A stretch of DNA of 54,601 nt from CAYQJS01 sp964417895 (GTDB taxonomy: Bacteria; Chloroflexota; UBA6077; SHYK01), in contig CAYQJS010000039.1 in NCBI GenBank assembly GCA_964417895.1, forward strand, positions 1 to 54,601, read 5' to 3'. Positions 27,375-36,202 of the stretch are shown piece after piece (position 1 is the first letter of the stretch; the number at the start of each line of letters is the position of its first letter). The notes beneath the pieces are model-generated. The model was not told the origin of the DNA. It did no database searches and worked only from the letters and a program-made list of their open reading frames with translations. The position numbers were made by a program, and so were the translations under genes.

Positions 27375-28595
27375 TCATTCGCGCAACCCAAGCCAGCTCA
27401 CGATCTCACCGTCTCTCTCCCGCTCGCTAGCCTGCTGTGTGCGGCTGAACATCTCGATGCAGTCGGCGATGGAGATGTCGCGGCCGCCGAGCCCGCAGAT
27501 GAAGTTAACGATGCTGGGCCGCTCCGTGATCGGGTAGAGGCACGATCGCACCTCGTGGAGGAGGATGCCGCCCGAGTCCGGCGAGCCGTGGGCGAAGTCG
27601 CGGTCGATGACCCCGACGGCCTTGAACCGCCCGAGGCACTCGCGCAGCTCCTCCGTTGGGAACGGTCGGAACCATCGCAGATTCACGTAGCCCACCTTAT
27701 GCCCCTGCTCGCGCAGGCGGCGCACCGCCGTGCGCCCGGGCATCGCCACGGTGCCGAGGCCGATCAGCACAGCTTCGGCATCGTCGGTCATGAACTCCGT
27801 AAAGTACGGGCTCTCGTACCGCGGCCCGAACACCGTGTTGAACTCGGCATACGCCTCTTTGATGACGCCCTTGGCCCTCCGCGCAGCCTCCCAGTTCTGG
27901 CGCCGCAGCTCGATGACCCAGTCCTCGTTCACCTGGGGCGCGATGGAGATGGGATTGTCGGGATGGAGCCGCCGGTCGCCCAGGTCATAGGGCGGCAGGA
28001 AGCGCCTCACCGCCTCAGGCGATGGCACTTTCACCATGTGCTGCGAGTGCGTCAGGAACGCGCCGTCCATGGCCAGCGCCATGGGCATGCGGACCCGCCG
28101 GTCCTCGGCGATCCGATAGCCGATGAGGATGTGCTCGAGCGCCTCCTGGGCGGTGGTGGCCCACATGAGGAGCCAACCCATGTCGCGGATGGCGAGGGCG
28201 TCGTTGTGCTCCACGCCGAAGGCGCCGGGGTCGTCGAGCGCGCGGTTTCCCACCAGGAACATCACCGGAAGCCGGTCGGTCGCGGTGACGACCAGCGCCT
28301 CGAACCCGTACATCCACCCCGTGCCGCTGCTGCCGGCGAAGGCCCGCGCTCCCACTGCGGACGCGTGCTTCACGATCTCGAACTGCGAGTGTTCGCTGTC
28401 GGCGACGATGTACTCCGCGTCGAGCTCCCCGTCGGCGATGATCTTGGAGAGCGTGTCCATCACCTCGGTGTACGGCCGAATCGGGTACGCGGCGATGACG
28501 TCGACGTCGGCCAACCGCACGGCCTGCGACACGGCCTGACACCCCGTCAGCAGCTCCTCACGCTCCCAGACCTGAGCTTCTTGAGCCAGAACCAT
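27375..28595 (-). CDS. porA: 2-oxoacid:ferredoxin oxidoreductase, alpha subunit
   Basis: A subunit of about 406 aa. The N-terminal pyrimidine-binding domain has AAYPIRPYTEVMDTL and a conserved acidic run YIVADSEHSQFE; GSSGTGWMYGFEAL follows. The C-terminal half has the transketolase-C-like domain with VLIGLGTVAMPG. The ATG at 28595 follows GAGGG; an upstream in-frame TTG at 28601 is possible. It lies between the gamma-delta and beta genes, with repeats in both gaps, so the operon has been invaded by repeats without losing order. Confidence 0.9.
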   Translation of the reverse strand: MVLAQEAQVWEREELLTGCQAVSQAVRLADVDVIAAYPIRPYTEVMDTLSKIIADGELDAEYIVADSEHSQFEIVKHASAVGARAFAGSSGTGWMYGFEALVVTATDRLPVMFLVGNRALDDPGAFGVEHNDALAIRDMGWLLMWATTAQEALEHILIGYRIAEDRRVRMPMALAMDGAFLTHSQHMVKVPSPEAVRRFLPPYDLGDRRLHPDNPISIAPQVNEDWVIELRRQNWEAARRAKGVIKEAYAEFNTVFGPRYESPYFTEFMTDDAEAVLIGLGTVAMPGRTAVRRLREQGHKVGYVNLRWFRPFPTEELRECLGRFKAVGVIDRDFAHGSPDSGGILLHEVRSCLYPITERPSIVNFICGLGGRDISIADCIEMFSRTQQASERERDGEIVSWLGLRE

Positions 28596-28619
28596 CGTCA
28601 ATCCCTCACTGTCACGCTG

Positions 28620-28714
28620 CGTCGACTGTCATCCTGAGCCGAAGGCGAAGGATCTCGCGCTGGCGCCAAGTTGACGCCTTCCTCAGATCCTTCGGGCCTC
28701 GCCCTCAGGATGAC
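28620..28714. repeat. Inverted GTCATCCTGAGC / GAAGGATCT repeat between porG/D and porA
   Basis: TGTCATCCTGAGCCGAAGG..GAAGGATCT and its inverted partner AGATCCTTCGGG..CAGGATGACA can pair into a long hairpin in the mRNA between two genes of the operon. Confidence 0.75.
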
Positions 28715-28715
28715 A

Positions 28716-29879
28716 CTACTTCTTCACCTTCGCCGGAGGGGCGGTGCCCTCCCGGATCTCGAAACCCGTGCCCGTAACGTGCGGATACGAGTAGCGGTCT
28801 TTCCCTTTCTTCTCCTCGGCCCATTCAACGTACCCTTCCGGGTCGCGTCGGTAGTGCTCCCAGGGGCTGCTGTCGTCCTCGAACTTCAGCTCGTCCACCA
28901 TGACGATGCACTCGGGCACGGGACAGGCCGTCGCGCACTTGCCACAGCCGACACAGTACTCGTAGCTGACGTCGTACAGGCCGCCGCCCACGGGATCGAA
29001 GCACTCGTCCGGGCAATCGAGCCAGCAGAGCGTGCACCCGATGCACAGGTCGAAGCGGACGACTGGGCGAAGCGTCTTGGTGGTGCCGCGCTTGAAGCTT
29101 GTGTTGCGCGACTGGCCGCCCGGACCCATCTCGAATCCCCGCTCCACGGCGGGGACGACGGCGCCCTCCCCGAACTCGTGCCATTTGGGCAGCACGGGAA
29201 TCTCGTGCTGCCAGACGATCCCGTCGCCCGCCGGCACGACGCCGATATGGTGCTGCGTCGAATCGTGCCCCTCGCGAGCGGCCTGGGCGCGGCGCTCATC
29301 CCCTGTCTTGAAGCGAAGGTACTCTTCGACGGCTTCGATGGAGATGATGCCGGGGTCCACGGCGGCGATGCCGCCGAGCACACGCTCGTGGGTGAGATCG
29401 TCCTTGAACACCCAGAGCCCGGCGAGATTGGCATCGCCGTCCAGCGTGGCGAGCCGGTAGTCGAAGGGTCTTGTCGCGATGAACTTCAGCAGGTCGCCCT
29501 GCTCCTTGTGCGAGACGACCAGCAGACACCCCTTTTCGCTAATCTTTTCGTTGATGGGCCGCACGCCGTGCCATCCCCAGGGCTCGACCCCCTTGACCAT
29601 CGTGTCGTCCAGGACGACCGATACGTCGGCCTCGTCGATGTCCAGCTTCGCTCCGCACTCGGCCTCCAGCTCCTCTTCCTCGAGGTCGGGGGTCACGAAC
29701 GCGAAGTACTTGCAGGGGATGCCGTTGCGCTCCGGCGAGTCGCTGTAGCGGCCGTTGGAGAAACCAACCCTCCCCATGCGGCTCGCGATGATGACGATGT
29801 CGCCGCCGATTCGCTTTGCCAGGTTCTTCTGAAAGATTCCGCGGTAGTTGATCTCGACGCGCTTGATCACTGGGTACAC
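28716..29879 (-). CDS. 2-oxoacid:ferredoxin oxidoreductase, fused gamma-delta subunit
   Basis: 387 aa, first gene of the operon. Residues 1 to about 230 form the gamma domain (EINYRGIFQKNLAKRIGGDIV at the start). After a linker there is a two-[4Fe-4S] ferredoxin delta domain with CIGCTLCWLDCP and CVGCGKCATACP near residues 288 and 320. Gamma and delta are separate proteins in archaeal enzymes; the fusion brings the ferredoxin relay onto the gamma chain. ATG start. Upstream, a possible TATAGT -10 box lies near 29930-29935. Confidence 0.88.
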   Translation of the reverse strand: MYPVIKRVEINYRGIFQKNLAKRIGGDIVIIASRMGRVGFSNGRYSDSPERNGIPCKYFAFVTPDLEEEELEAECGAKLDIDEADVSVVLDDTMVKGVEPWGWHGVRPINEKISEKGCLLVVSHKEQGDLLKFIATRPFDYRLATLDGDANLAGLWVFKDDLTHERVLGGIAAVDPGIISIEAVEEYLRFKTGDERRAQAAREGHDSTQHHIGVVPAGDGIVWQHEIPVLPKWHEFGEGAVVPAVERGFEMGPGGQSRNTSFKRGTTKTLRPVVRFDLCIGCTLCWLDCPDECFDPVGGGLYDVSYEYCVGCGKCATACPVPECIVMVDELKFEDDSSPWEHYRRDPEGYVEWAEEKKGKDRYSYPHVTGTGFEIREGTAPPAKVKK

Positions 29880-29993
29880 CTCAGGCGTGCTGCGGAGCGA
29901 AAACAGCCAGTTCTTGACGTGGTTACTGGACTATAACGCACCATCCTACCATCGCGAAGGCAGGCGCGGCAAAAACCGACCGAGCTTCCGATC

Positions 29994-31532
29994 CTACAAC
30001 GGAGTCGCCACCTGCTCTTCGGCGCGGCGAAGGCGGCGGAACGCTGCCTGGAAGAGCGGGAGAAGAAGAAACACGACGGCGAGGGCCATCAGGACGGCGG
30101 CAATTGGGCGGGTGAAGAAGATGGACACTGCCGCGTCGGACATGATCAGGCTCTGGCGCAACGCCTTCTCCGCGGAGTCTCCTAGCACCAGCGCGACGAC
30201 GAGGGGAGCCAGCGGGTACTTCAGCTTGCGCAGCCAGAAGCCTATCACCCCGAAGATCAGCGTGATCCAGACATCGGTCATGGAGTTCTGGATGGAGTAT
30301 GAACCGAGGATCGAAATGATGACGATGAAGGGGGTGATGATGGGATACGGTACCCGCATGATCGATGCGAGCACAGGAACGCCGACCAGACAGATGATGA
30401 CCGTCAGCAGCTGCCCCAGGTAGATGCTCGCGATCAGCCCCCATACGAAGTCGGGGTGTGTGATGAAGAGCTGGGGCCCCGGCGTCAGACCCCAGATGAA
30501 CAGGCCGGCCATGATGACGGCGGCCGTCGGGGAGCCAGGGACCCCGAGAGCCATCATCGGCAGGAGTGAGCCGACGCCAGCGGCATCTGCTGCCGCCTGG
30601 GGCGCCACGATCCCCGAGATCTCCCCTTTACCGAAGTTCTCCTTGTTCTTCGAGTATTGCCGGGCGATGCCGTAGGAGAGGAACGATGCTGGCGTAGCGC
30701 CCGTCCCGGGCAGCACACCGATCCAGAACCCTATCAGGCTGGCGCTGACCACCGTCCAGACGCGCTGGCGTATGGCGTCTGCTGCCTCGAGCACGTCCTT
30801 CAAGCCCATTTTCACGGCGATTTTCTCGAACGACAGCGCGCCCCGTTCCTCGGCAGAGGCGAGGATCTCCCCGATCCCATAGAGGCCGATGGTGACGGGC
30901 ACAAACCCGATTCCCGAAAGCAGCGTGATCTGGCCGAAGGTGAGACGAGGAGTGCCCGTTATCGTGTCGAAGCCCACGGCGGCGAGAAGCAAGCCGAGGC
31001 CAATCATCGCTACCGACTTGTTCACCGAGCTGCTTTCGAGGCCCGCGAGAGCAGCGAACGCCAGCAAGAACACGGCAAACAGCTCCGGCGGACCAAACTT
31101 CAGTGCGAAGTCAGCGAGGGGGGCCGCGAAGAACGTGAAGAGAATCGTGGCGATGAGGGCGCCGACGAACGAGGCCAGAAACGACGAGGACAGCGCAAGC
31201 CCGGGGCGGCCGAGGTGTTTCGCGAGCGGAAAGCCGTCAAAGCACAGTGCCACCGCCCATGGCTCCCCAGGGATATTGAAGAGGATCGAGGTCACCAGCC
31301 CGCCGAACAGAGCGCCCCAATAGATTCCGGCCAGAAAGATGATGGCGGAGGTGGGCGACGCCGCGGCGATGTAGACGGTCACCGGGAGGAGGATCGCCAC
31401 GCCGCTCGTGCCCCCGAGGCCCGGCAGCACGCCGATGACCAGGCCAAGCGCCACTCCAGCGAAGAGCATTGCGATGTTGAACGGCTGGAGCGCGACCTGG
31501 AATCCCTGGCCGAGGCTAGCGAACGCCTCCAC
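29994..31532 (-). CDS. tctA: Tripartite tricarboxylate transporter, large permease (TctA)
   Basis: A 512-aa integral membrane protein with about 11-12 hydrophobic segments. The N-terminal signature GLVIGVLPGLGGTSGVAILLP is typical of TctA, and ILPGTGATPASFLSYG is its second repeat. It uses an ion gradient to import a carboxylate delivered by the TctC binding protein. Last gene of tctCBA; TctB ends 9 nt before its start. Substrates of this family include citrate and other tricarboxylates and many unknown carboxylates. Confidence 0.93.
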   Translation of the reverse strand: MEAFASLGQGFQVALQPFNIAMLFAGVALGLVIGVLPGLGGTSGVAILLPVTVYIAAASPTSAIIFLAGIYWGALFGGLVTSILFNIPGEPWAVALCFDGFPLAKHLGRPGLALSSSFLASFVGALIATILFTFFAAPLADFALKFGPPELFAVFLLAFAALAGLESSSVNKSVAMIGLGLLLAAVGFDTITGTPRLTFGQITLLSGIGFVPVTIGLYGIGEILASAEERGALSFEKIAVKMGLKDVLEAADAIRQRVWTVVSASLIGFWIGVLPGTGATPASFLSYGIARQYSKNKENFGKGEISGIVAPQAAADAAGVGSLLPMMALGVPGSPTAAVIMAGLFIWGLTPGPQLFITHPDFVWGLIASIYLGQLLTVIICLVGVPVLASIMRVPYPIITPFIVIISILGSYSIQNSMTDVWITLIFGVIGFWLRKLKYPLAPLVVALVLGDSAEKALRQSLIMSDAAVSIFFTRPIAAVLMALAVVFLLLPLFQAAFRRLRRAEEQVATPL

Positions 31533-31541
31533 CCAGTCCTC

Positions 31542-32009
31542 CTAGAATGGGACGATCCCCTCGGTGTACAGCAGGCTTTTCGGCAGCGGCACTTTGAAGC
31601 CGCGCTCGAACGTCAGGTAGAGCGCAATCGGGACCACCACTGCCAGCGCGAGGGCTCCGATCCAGTGGTAACGGCCGAGCCAGCGCGCGAAGAACCCCAT
31701 GTAGAGGCCGCTGACGAGGTAGAAGCCGAGCCAGGAGAGCAGCGCGACCCCCACCAGCAGCGGCGCGAGCAGCTGAAGGATGGCCCGCACTCCCTCACGT
31801 GAGCTGAAGACACGGCCGCCCGCGGGAGCCGCGGCTGAGCGGACCAGCACAATGGCGCCAGCTGCTCCCATCGCAGCCGCGCTCCAGAATGGATAGAACC
31901 CCGCGTCTGGGCCCGAGGCAGTCCATCCGGAGCGCCGGAACGAATCCGCCATGGCAACCGCGGCGATCAGCATGATGGCGGCGGCGGTGACGCGCTCGGC
32001 GAGGCGCAT
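31542..32009 (-). CDS. tctB: Tripartite tricarboxylate transporter, small permease (TctB)
   Basis: 155 aa with four hydrophobic segments and the usual length of TctB. It shows FYPFWSAAAMGAAGAIVLV near the N terminus, and the C-terminal LTFERGFKVPLPK is a family hallmark (FxxxLxVPLP). It associates with TctA in the membrane; its exact role in transport is not known. It begins 6 nt after the tctC stop. Confidence 0.9.
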   Translation of the reverse strand: MRLAERVTAAAIMLIAAVAMADSFRRSGWTASGPDAGFYPFWSAAAMGAAGAIVLVRSAAAPAGGRVFSSREGVRAILQLLAPLLVGVALLSWLGFYLVSGLYMGFFARWLGRYHWIGALALAVVVPIALYLTFERGFKVPLPKSLLYTEGIVPF

Positions 32010-32015
32010 GGGTGA

Positions 32016-33053
32016 CTAGATCCAGCCGGCTTGCCTCATCGCCTCCAAATGGAGCCGGTGGTAGTCGTCCAGCAGCTTCTTGAAGTCGGCGCCGGCGAGG
32101 AATCTGAGGTCGAGTACGTTGGTTTCAGCGAATTCCCGCCACTCCGCCGAGTCAAACACTTGCTTCATGACGTCGACGTGGAACTTCACCTGCTCGGGTC
32201 TGAGACCCGGGGGGCCCATAACCGAGCGCATGATGAAGTAGTCCTGGCCGATATCCAGGCCCTGCGACCGGCAAGTAGCAAGGCCCTGATACGGACCCGA
32301 CGCTGGACTCGTGCTGGCGAAGGTACAGATGGGACGCAGCCTGCGGGGTGACGCCTGGTAGAAGGAAAGGCCCTCGCTGGGGTTGTTCACGGTAGCCTGG
32401 ACCTGGTTGCCCGCCAGCGCCGCGGCCACCGCTCCGCCGCCCGCCTGTGGCACGTACCTGAAAGGTTGCGTGCCCGTCTTCTGCTGAATCAGGTTGAACA
32501 GGACCTCGTCCTCCTGCTTGGAGCCAGTCCCAGCGACGGTGAGTGCTTCCGCTCTCGCCGCGGCGACGAAGTCCTGGGCCGTCCGCCAGGTGCTTTCCTC
32601 ATTCACCCACAAGAAGAACGGGTCGAGCGCGAGGTTGGCGATCGGCGTGAAGTCCTCGTAGGTATAGGGGAGTGAGTCCTTCTGAATGATGAGCGTGGTG
32701 AAGAAGCTGTTGAGCGTAATCATGATGAAGTGCATGTCGGCGCGCTTTTCGAACACGTACTGGAAGGCCACCGCGCCTGCTCCTCCGGGCTTATTCACCG
32801 AGAGCACAGGCTGTGAGGACAGATTGTTCCTCTCGATGACACCTTGGATGAAGCGCGCGTAGATATCCGAGCCGCCGCCCGGCTCTGTGCTGATGACGAA
32901 CTCGATGGGCCGAGCCGGCACGGCGGCCGCTAGCGCCGCCGCCGCTGGCTCCCCGGCGGAGGGCGCGGGCTGCGCCGCCCTCGGAGAGCAGGCCACAGCC
33001 ATGACGATGGGGATTACCAACATCGACAGCCGAGACAGCCGTAATGGGCACAT
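32016..33053 (-). CDS. tctC: Tripartite tricarboxylate transporter substrate-binding lipoprotein (TctC)
   Basis: 345 aa. The N-terminal signal ends in a lipobox (MAVACS, cleavage before Cys22), so it is a lipoprotein on the outer face of the cytoplasmic membrane. The mature part fits the Bug/TctC family: RPIEFVISTEPGGGSDIYAR (phosphate-loop equivalent) and KPGGAGAVAFQYV. The ATG at 33053 has AAGGAG upstream. First gene of tctCBA, with a candidate promoter at 33111-33140. Confidence 0.9.
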   Translation of the reverse strand: MCPLRLSRLSMLVIPIVMAVACSPRAAQPAPSAGEPAAAALAAAVPARPIEFVISTEPGGGSDIYARFIQGVIERNNLSSQPVLSVNKPGGAGAVAFQYVFEKRADMHFIMITLNSFFTTLIIQKDSLPYTYEDFTPIANLALDPFFLWVNEESTWRTAQDFVAAARAEALTVAGTGSKQEDEVLFNLIQQKTGTQPFRYVPQAGGGAVAAALAGNQVQATVNNPSEGLSFYQASPRRLRPICTFASTSPASGPYQGLATCRSQGLDIGQDYFIMRSVMGPPGLRPEQVKFHVDVMKQVFDSAEWREFAETNVLDLRFLAGADFKKLLDDYHRLHLEAMRQAGWI

Positions 33054-33110
33054 CGTGACGCTCCTTGTCCGGCGAGAATGCTCGCGCGACGAGAGTTGGT
33101 CGCTGAGTGC

Positions 33111-33140
33111 TTCTTAGCCCCCCGAGTTGGTGCGTGTCAA
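33111..33140 (-). promoter_or_regulatory. Candidate promoter of tctCBA
   Basis: On the minus strand, a perfect TTGACA (33135-33140), an 18-nt spacer and TAAGAA (33111-33116), about 58 nt before the tctC ATG. The -10 box is weak. Confidence 0.45.
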
Positions 33141-33218
33141 GGTATGGCGTCGCTCACGAGCTTTGTTAGGATCAGAGGCAACCGGGGATGACGAATGCCG
33201 TGACAGTGGGAGGAGCAC

Positions 33219-34469
33219 ATCGAAGGCACGACCGGGGTCCTGTTTGATCTCTTCATTATCTTTCTCTGTGCCAAGGTCGGAGGCGAGCTGTCGCTTCGGC
33301 TGAAGCAGTCTCCGATGATCGGTGAGCTTCTTGCAGGTGCGCTGATAGGCCCTCATGCCCTCGGAGTTGTCGGCCACCCCGACGCGGCTCTCCTGTCGAT
33401 GTTTCGCGATGAAGCCACAGCAGAAGCCGTTGTCGACGTTGTTTTTCGGGTGCTCGCGAGTCTGGGGCTGATCATCCTGCTCTTCCACGTTGGGTTGGAG
33501 ACGCGTGTTGTCGATCTCGTGCACGTCGGCGGGCGAGCCCTCAGGGTTGCGGGCCTCGAAGTTGCGCTCACCTTCAGCCTCGGTTTCCTCGCAACGCGGT
33601 TCTTACTCCAGGAGTCTGTATCAGGCGCCCTGTTCGTCGCCGCCGCCATGGTTGCCACGAGCGTGGGAATCACAGCCCGAGTCCTTTCTGACTTGGGCCG
33701 CTTGAACCGGACTGAGGCCCGAGTCATTCTTGGCGCGGCGCTCGCCGACGATGTGATTGGGCTGCTCGTATTTGCCGTGGTGAGCGCCGCTGCTCGAACA
33801 GGCGGCGTGAGCCTTCTCGAAGTTGGTGCGATCGCTCTGCAAGCGATTGCATTCATCGGGCTGATTGCCTGGGGCGGTACGCACCTAACGAAACGATTCA
33901 GCCTCCACCTCGAACGGCTGCACATTCAAAACGCCCCGTTCGTCGTGGCGATCGGCGTCTGTCTCGGCCTCGCCGCGCTCTCGTCCAGGATCGGACTCGC
34001 CTCCATCGTGGGAGCGTTTCTGGCGGGAATAATCTTCGCCGAAGCCCGCGAGCATTTTCAGCTGCAGCGTGCCTCAATGGCTGTTTACGAATTGCTGGTT
34101 CCGTTCTTCTTCGTGATAACGGGCAGCCAGGTAAATTGGCGGCTCTTTCTCGATCCCTCCACTTTGGCACTCGCGTCGCTTCTGCTCCTCGTAGCTGTAG
34201 CTGGGAAGGTAGTAGGGAGCGGCTTGGGCGCGTTGGGGATGGAGTGGCGGCGGGTCGCGATCGTCGGTGTCGGAATGATCCCGAGAGGGGAGGTAAGCCT
34301 CGTGGTGGCGGGGTCCGCCGCTTCGCTCGGAGCCATTTCCGGTCGGATTTTCTCTGTGATGGTCATCATGGTTGTGGTGACTACGTTGATTGCGCCTCCC
34401 ATCCTCTCCGCGTTGTACTCCCAGAGGACGCGGCCAGTTGAGACGCCGTCAACCAGTGGCTCGCTATGA
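33219..34469 (+). CDS. CPA2-family cation/proton antiporter (KefB/NapA type)
   Basis: A cation:proton antiporter of about 416 aa with about 12 membrane segments. IGELLAGALIGPHALG and the two adjacent Asp in GAALADDVIGLL (ion-binding) identify the CPA2 family. The first ATG in frame is at 33315, inside the family's first helix region. Upstream, an open frame encodes the expected TTGVLFDLFIIF and AKVGGELSLRLKQSP, back to a stop at 33201. The best-placed start is ATC at 33219, five nt after GGAGG; no ATG, GTG or TTG lies in this stretch. Either a rare ATC start is used or the native start codon is mutated. No RCK (TrkA-N) domain is present. Confidence 0.85.
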   Translation: MEGTTGVLFDLFIIFLCAKVGGELSLRLKQSPMIGELLAGALIGPHALGVVGHPDAALLSMFRDEATAEAVVDVVFRVLASLGLIILLFHVGLETRVVDLVHVGGRALRVAGLEVALTFSLGFLATRFLLQESVSGALFVAAAMVATSVGITARVLSDLGRLNRTEARVILGAALADDVIGLLVFAVVSAAARTGGVSLLEVGAIALQAIAFIGLIAWGGTHLTKRFSLHLERLHIQNAPFVVAIGVCLGLAALSSRIGLASIVGAFLAGIIFAEAREHFQLQRASMAVYELLVPFFFVITGSQVNWRLFLDPSTLALASLLLLVAVAGKVVGSGLGALGMEWRRVAIVGVGMIPRGEVSLVVAGSAASLGAISGRIFSVMVIMVVVTTLIAPPILSALYSQRTRPVETPSTSGSL

Positions 34470-34841
34470 CGCCCTGGGCTGCGCCTTCTATGCGTTCATC
34501 CTTTCTACGGGAGACCATCGCCGATGGGCGCCAGATGATCCGCCTCACCGCCGTACACAAGGGGTTCGGGCGAAATTGGATGGCATGCTTGCCACCCTTA
34601 CCTGTCACGAAGTGACAAGCGGGGGGTGAAGCGCGCAGCGAGCGAGCTCATCGCAGCGAAGCGCAGACCCTTGCGCGCGAAGGGCGAAGGCCCCCCTAAG
34701 AGCCGCCGCGATTGTGGTGCAGACCGCCCATTTGACGCCGACTGAGCGGCCCGTGGCGGCCCGATCCGGTGACCCGCCAGCCCCGCCCTCAGTAGAATGG
34801 CGTGCGATCTCGACGATACGATTGGGAGGATAACTTCAGCC
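34470..34841. other. Gene-free stretch
   Basis: Between the antiporter and the receptor-like gene. I see a 6-bp hairpin (TGTCACGAAGTGACA near 34603-34617) directly before a run of G. A CCCCCC run about 70 nt on could pair with it. There is no repeat of the families found elsewhere, and no gene. Confidence 0.5.
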
Positions 34842-35927
34842 GTGAAGTGGCTCGCAGCGATCATCCCATTACTCTTCGTCGTCATGGCACCTCCGGGACA
34901 GGCGCAGCCCGAATCGCTCCGCGTCGCGACCCGCATCATCAAACCGTTCGTCTTTGAGAAAGGTGGCAATCTCACCGGTTTCAGCATCGAGCTCTGGCAG
35001 GAGATCGCCATCCAGCTCGGCACCCGCACCGAATACATCATCAAGCCAACCCTGCGCGATCTGCTGGACGCGACTCGAACCGGCGAAGCGGATCTCGCGA
35101 TCGCGGCGATCTCGATCACCGAGGAGCGCGAGCGGAGCTGGGACTTCTCCCATCCAATGTTCGACGCCGGCCTACAGATTCTCACCCCTGAGCAGGGTGG
35201 GGCGGGTGGCGGCATCGCCAGCGTCGTCAGCCCCATCTTCAACCGCAACTTCCTCCCAGTCCTTGCATTCATAATGATCGGCGCGCTGTTGGCTGGCCAC
35301 ATCGTCTGGTTCTTCGAGCGAAAGCGAACCGACGACCTCCTATCGAGCCGAAGCTACTACCCGGGCGTCTTCGAAGCTACCTTCTGGGCAATGACTGCCC
35401 TCGCAACCCAGGCCGAGGCGTGGCCCAAGAGCGCGGTGTCGCGCGCGGTGTCTGTCATCTGGATGTTCACAGCTGTGCTCTTCGTCGCGTTCTTCACCGC
35501 GGCCGTGACCTCGGCGCTGACGGTTCAACAGCTCCGAAGCGATAACCAGGGTCCCGACGACCTACCGGGTAAGCGCGTCGCCACGGTCCGGACCAGTACC
35601 GCCGCCCAGTACCTCGCGGAGCGCAACGTCAATACGAGCGAGTTCAATGCGGTCGACGAGGCGATCCAATCGCTCGAGCGGGGCGACGTGGACGCCGTCG
35701 TCTACGATGCGCCCGTCTTGCAGTATTACGCGTCCCACGAGGGCAGGCGGAAGGTGCAAGTGGTCGGCTCGGTGTTCCGCAAGCAGAGCTACGGGATCCA
35801 GTTCCCGAAGGACAGCCCGCTGCGGAAGCCGGTTAACGAAGCGCTGCTCCGCATGCGCGAAAACGGCACCTATGACCGACTGCAGACCAAGTGGTTCGGC
35901 GGCGAAGGCGGGAGGGCGAGCAGCTAG
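34842..35927 (+). CDS. Ionotropic glutamate receptor-like protein (GluR0-type layout)
   Basis: About 361 aa. A signal peptide (WLAAIIPLLFVVMAPPGQAQ) is followed by the first part of an amino-acid-binding (SBP_bac_3) domain. Next comes a pore module: helix 1 (FLPVLAFIMIGALLAGHIVWF), a pore-loop region ATFWAMTALATQAEAWPKS, and helix 2 ending in FFTAAVTSALTVQQL. The second half of the binding domain follows. This is the layout of GluR0, a prokaryotic glutamate-gated K+ channel. The K+ filter TVGYG is absent. The alternative start is ATG 34797; the GTG at 34842 gives a proper signal peptide with GGAGGA about 13 nt upstream. It could be a channel of other selectivity, or a sensor. Confidence 0.83.
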   Translation: MKWLAAIIPLLFVVMAPPGQAQPESLRVATRIIKPFVFEKGGNLTGFSIELWQEIAIQLGTRTEYIIKPTLRDLLDATRTGEADLAIAAISITEERERSWDFSHPMFDAGLQILTPEQGGAGGGIASVVSPIFNRNFLPVLAFIMIGALLAGHIVWFFERKRTDDLLSSRSYYPGVFEATFWAMTALATQAEAWPKSAVSRAVSVIWMFTAVLFVAFFTAAVTSALTVQQLRSDNQGPDDLPGKRVATVRTSTAAQYLAERNVNTSEFNAVDEAIQSLERGDVDAVVYDAPVLQYYASHEGRRKVQVVGSVFRKQSYGIQFPKDSPLRKPVNEALLRMRENGTYDRLQTKWFGGEGGRASS

Positions 35928-35960
35928 ACTAACCGCACAACTTCCTAACACCTTTCCCCC

Positions 35961-36170
35961 CTGATCGCCCAGTTCACGACGCTCGTTAAGGACACATCGC
36001 TCGGTTCGGTCATCGCCATGGTGGAGTTGCTGCAGCGTGGCGTGATCATCTACCAGGGGTTCCGCAACCCGATGGAGACGCTCTACGTGGTCGCGCTCAT
36101 CTACTTCCTGCTGAACTTCCTCATGGAGCAGGCGAGCCTGGCCGCCCAGAAGAGTACCCAGGCCCGCTGA
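35961..36170 (+). pseudogene. C-terminal remnant of an amino-acid ABC transporter permease
   Basis: A 69-codon frame ending in TGA. It reads LIAQFTTLVKDTSLGSVIAMVELL and later ALIYFLLNFLMEQ, the conserved EAA-type loop and last helix of HisM/GlnP-type permeases. No start or N-terminal part exists, and a TAA lies just upstream at 35946. The rest was lost at the junction with the receptor-like gene. It therefore suggests that an amino-acid uptake system once followed. Confidence 0.8.
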
Positions 36171-36202
36171 AAGCGCCCTGGGCTTCATCCGATGCCCAGC
36201 GC

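Noticed and set aside
30657..31802. Long charged open frame antisense to tctA and tctB
   Set aside because: It is the opposite strand of two clear membrane protein genes, with no recognisable domain, so it is a shadow of GC-rich codons.
34603..34617. Rho-independent terminator after the antiporter
   Set aside because: The hairpin has only 6-bp arms and is followed by G rather than T residues.
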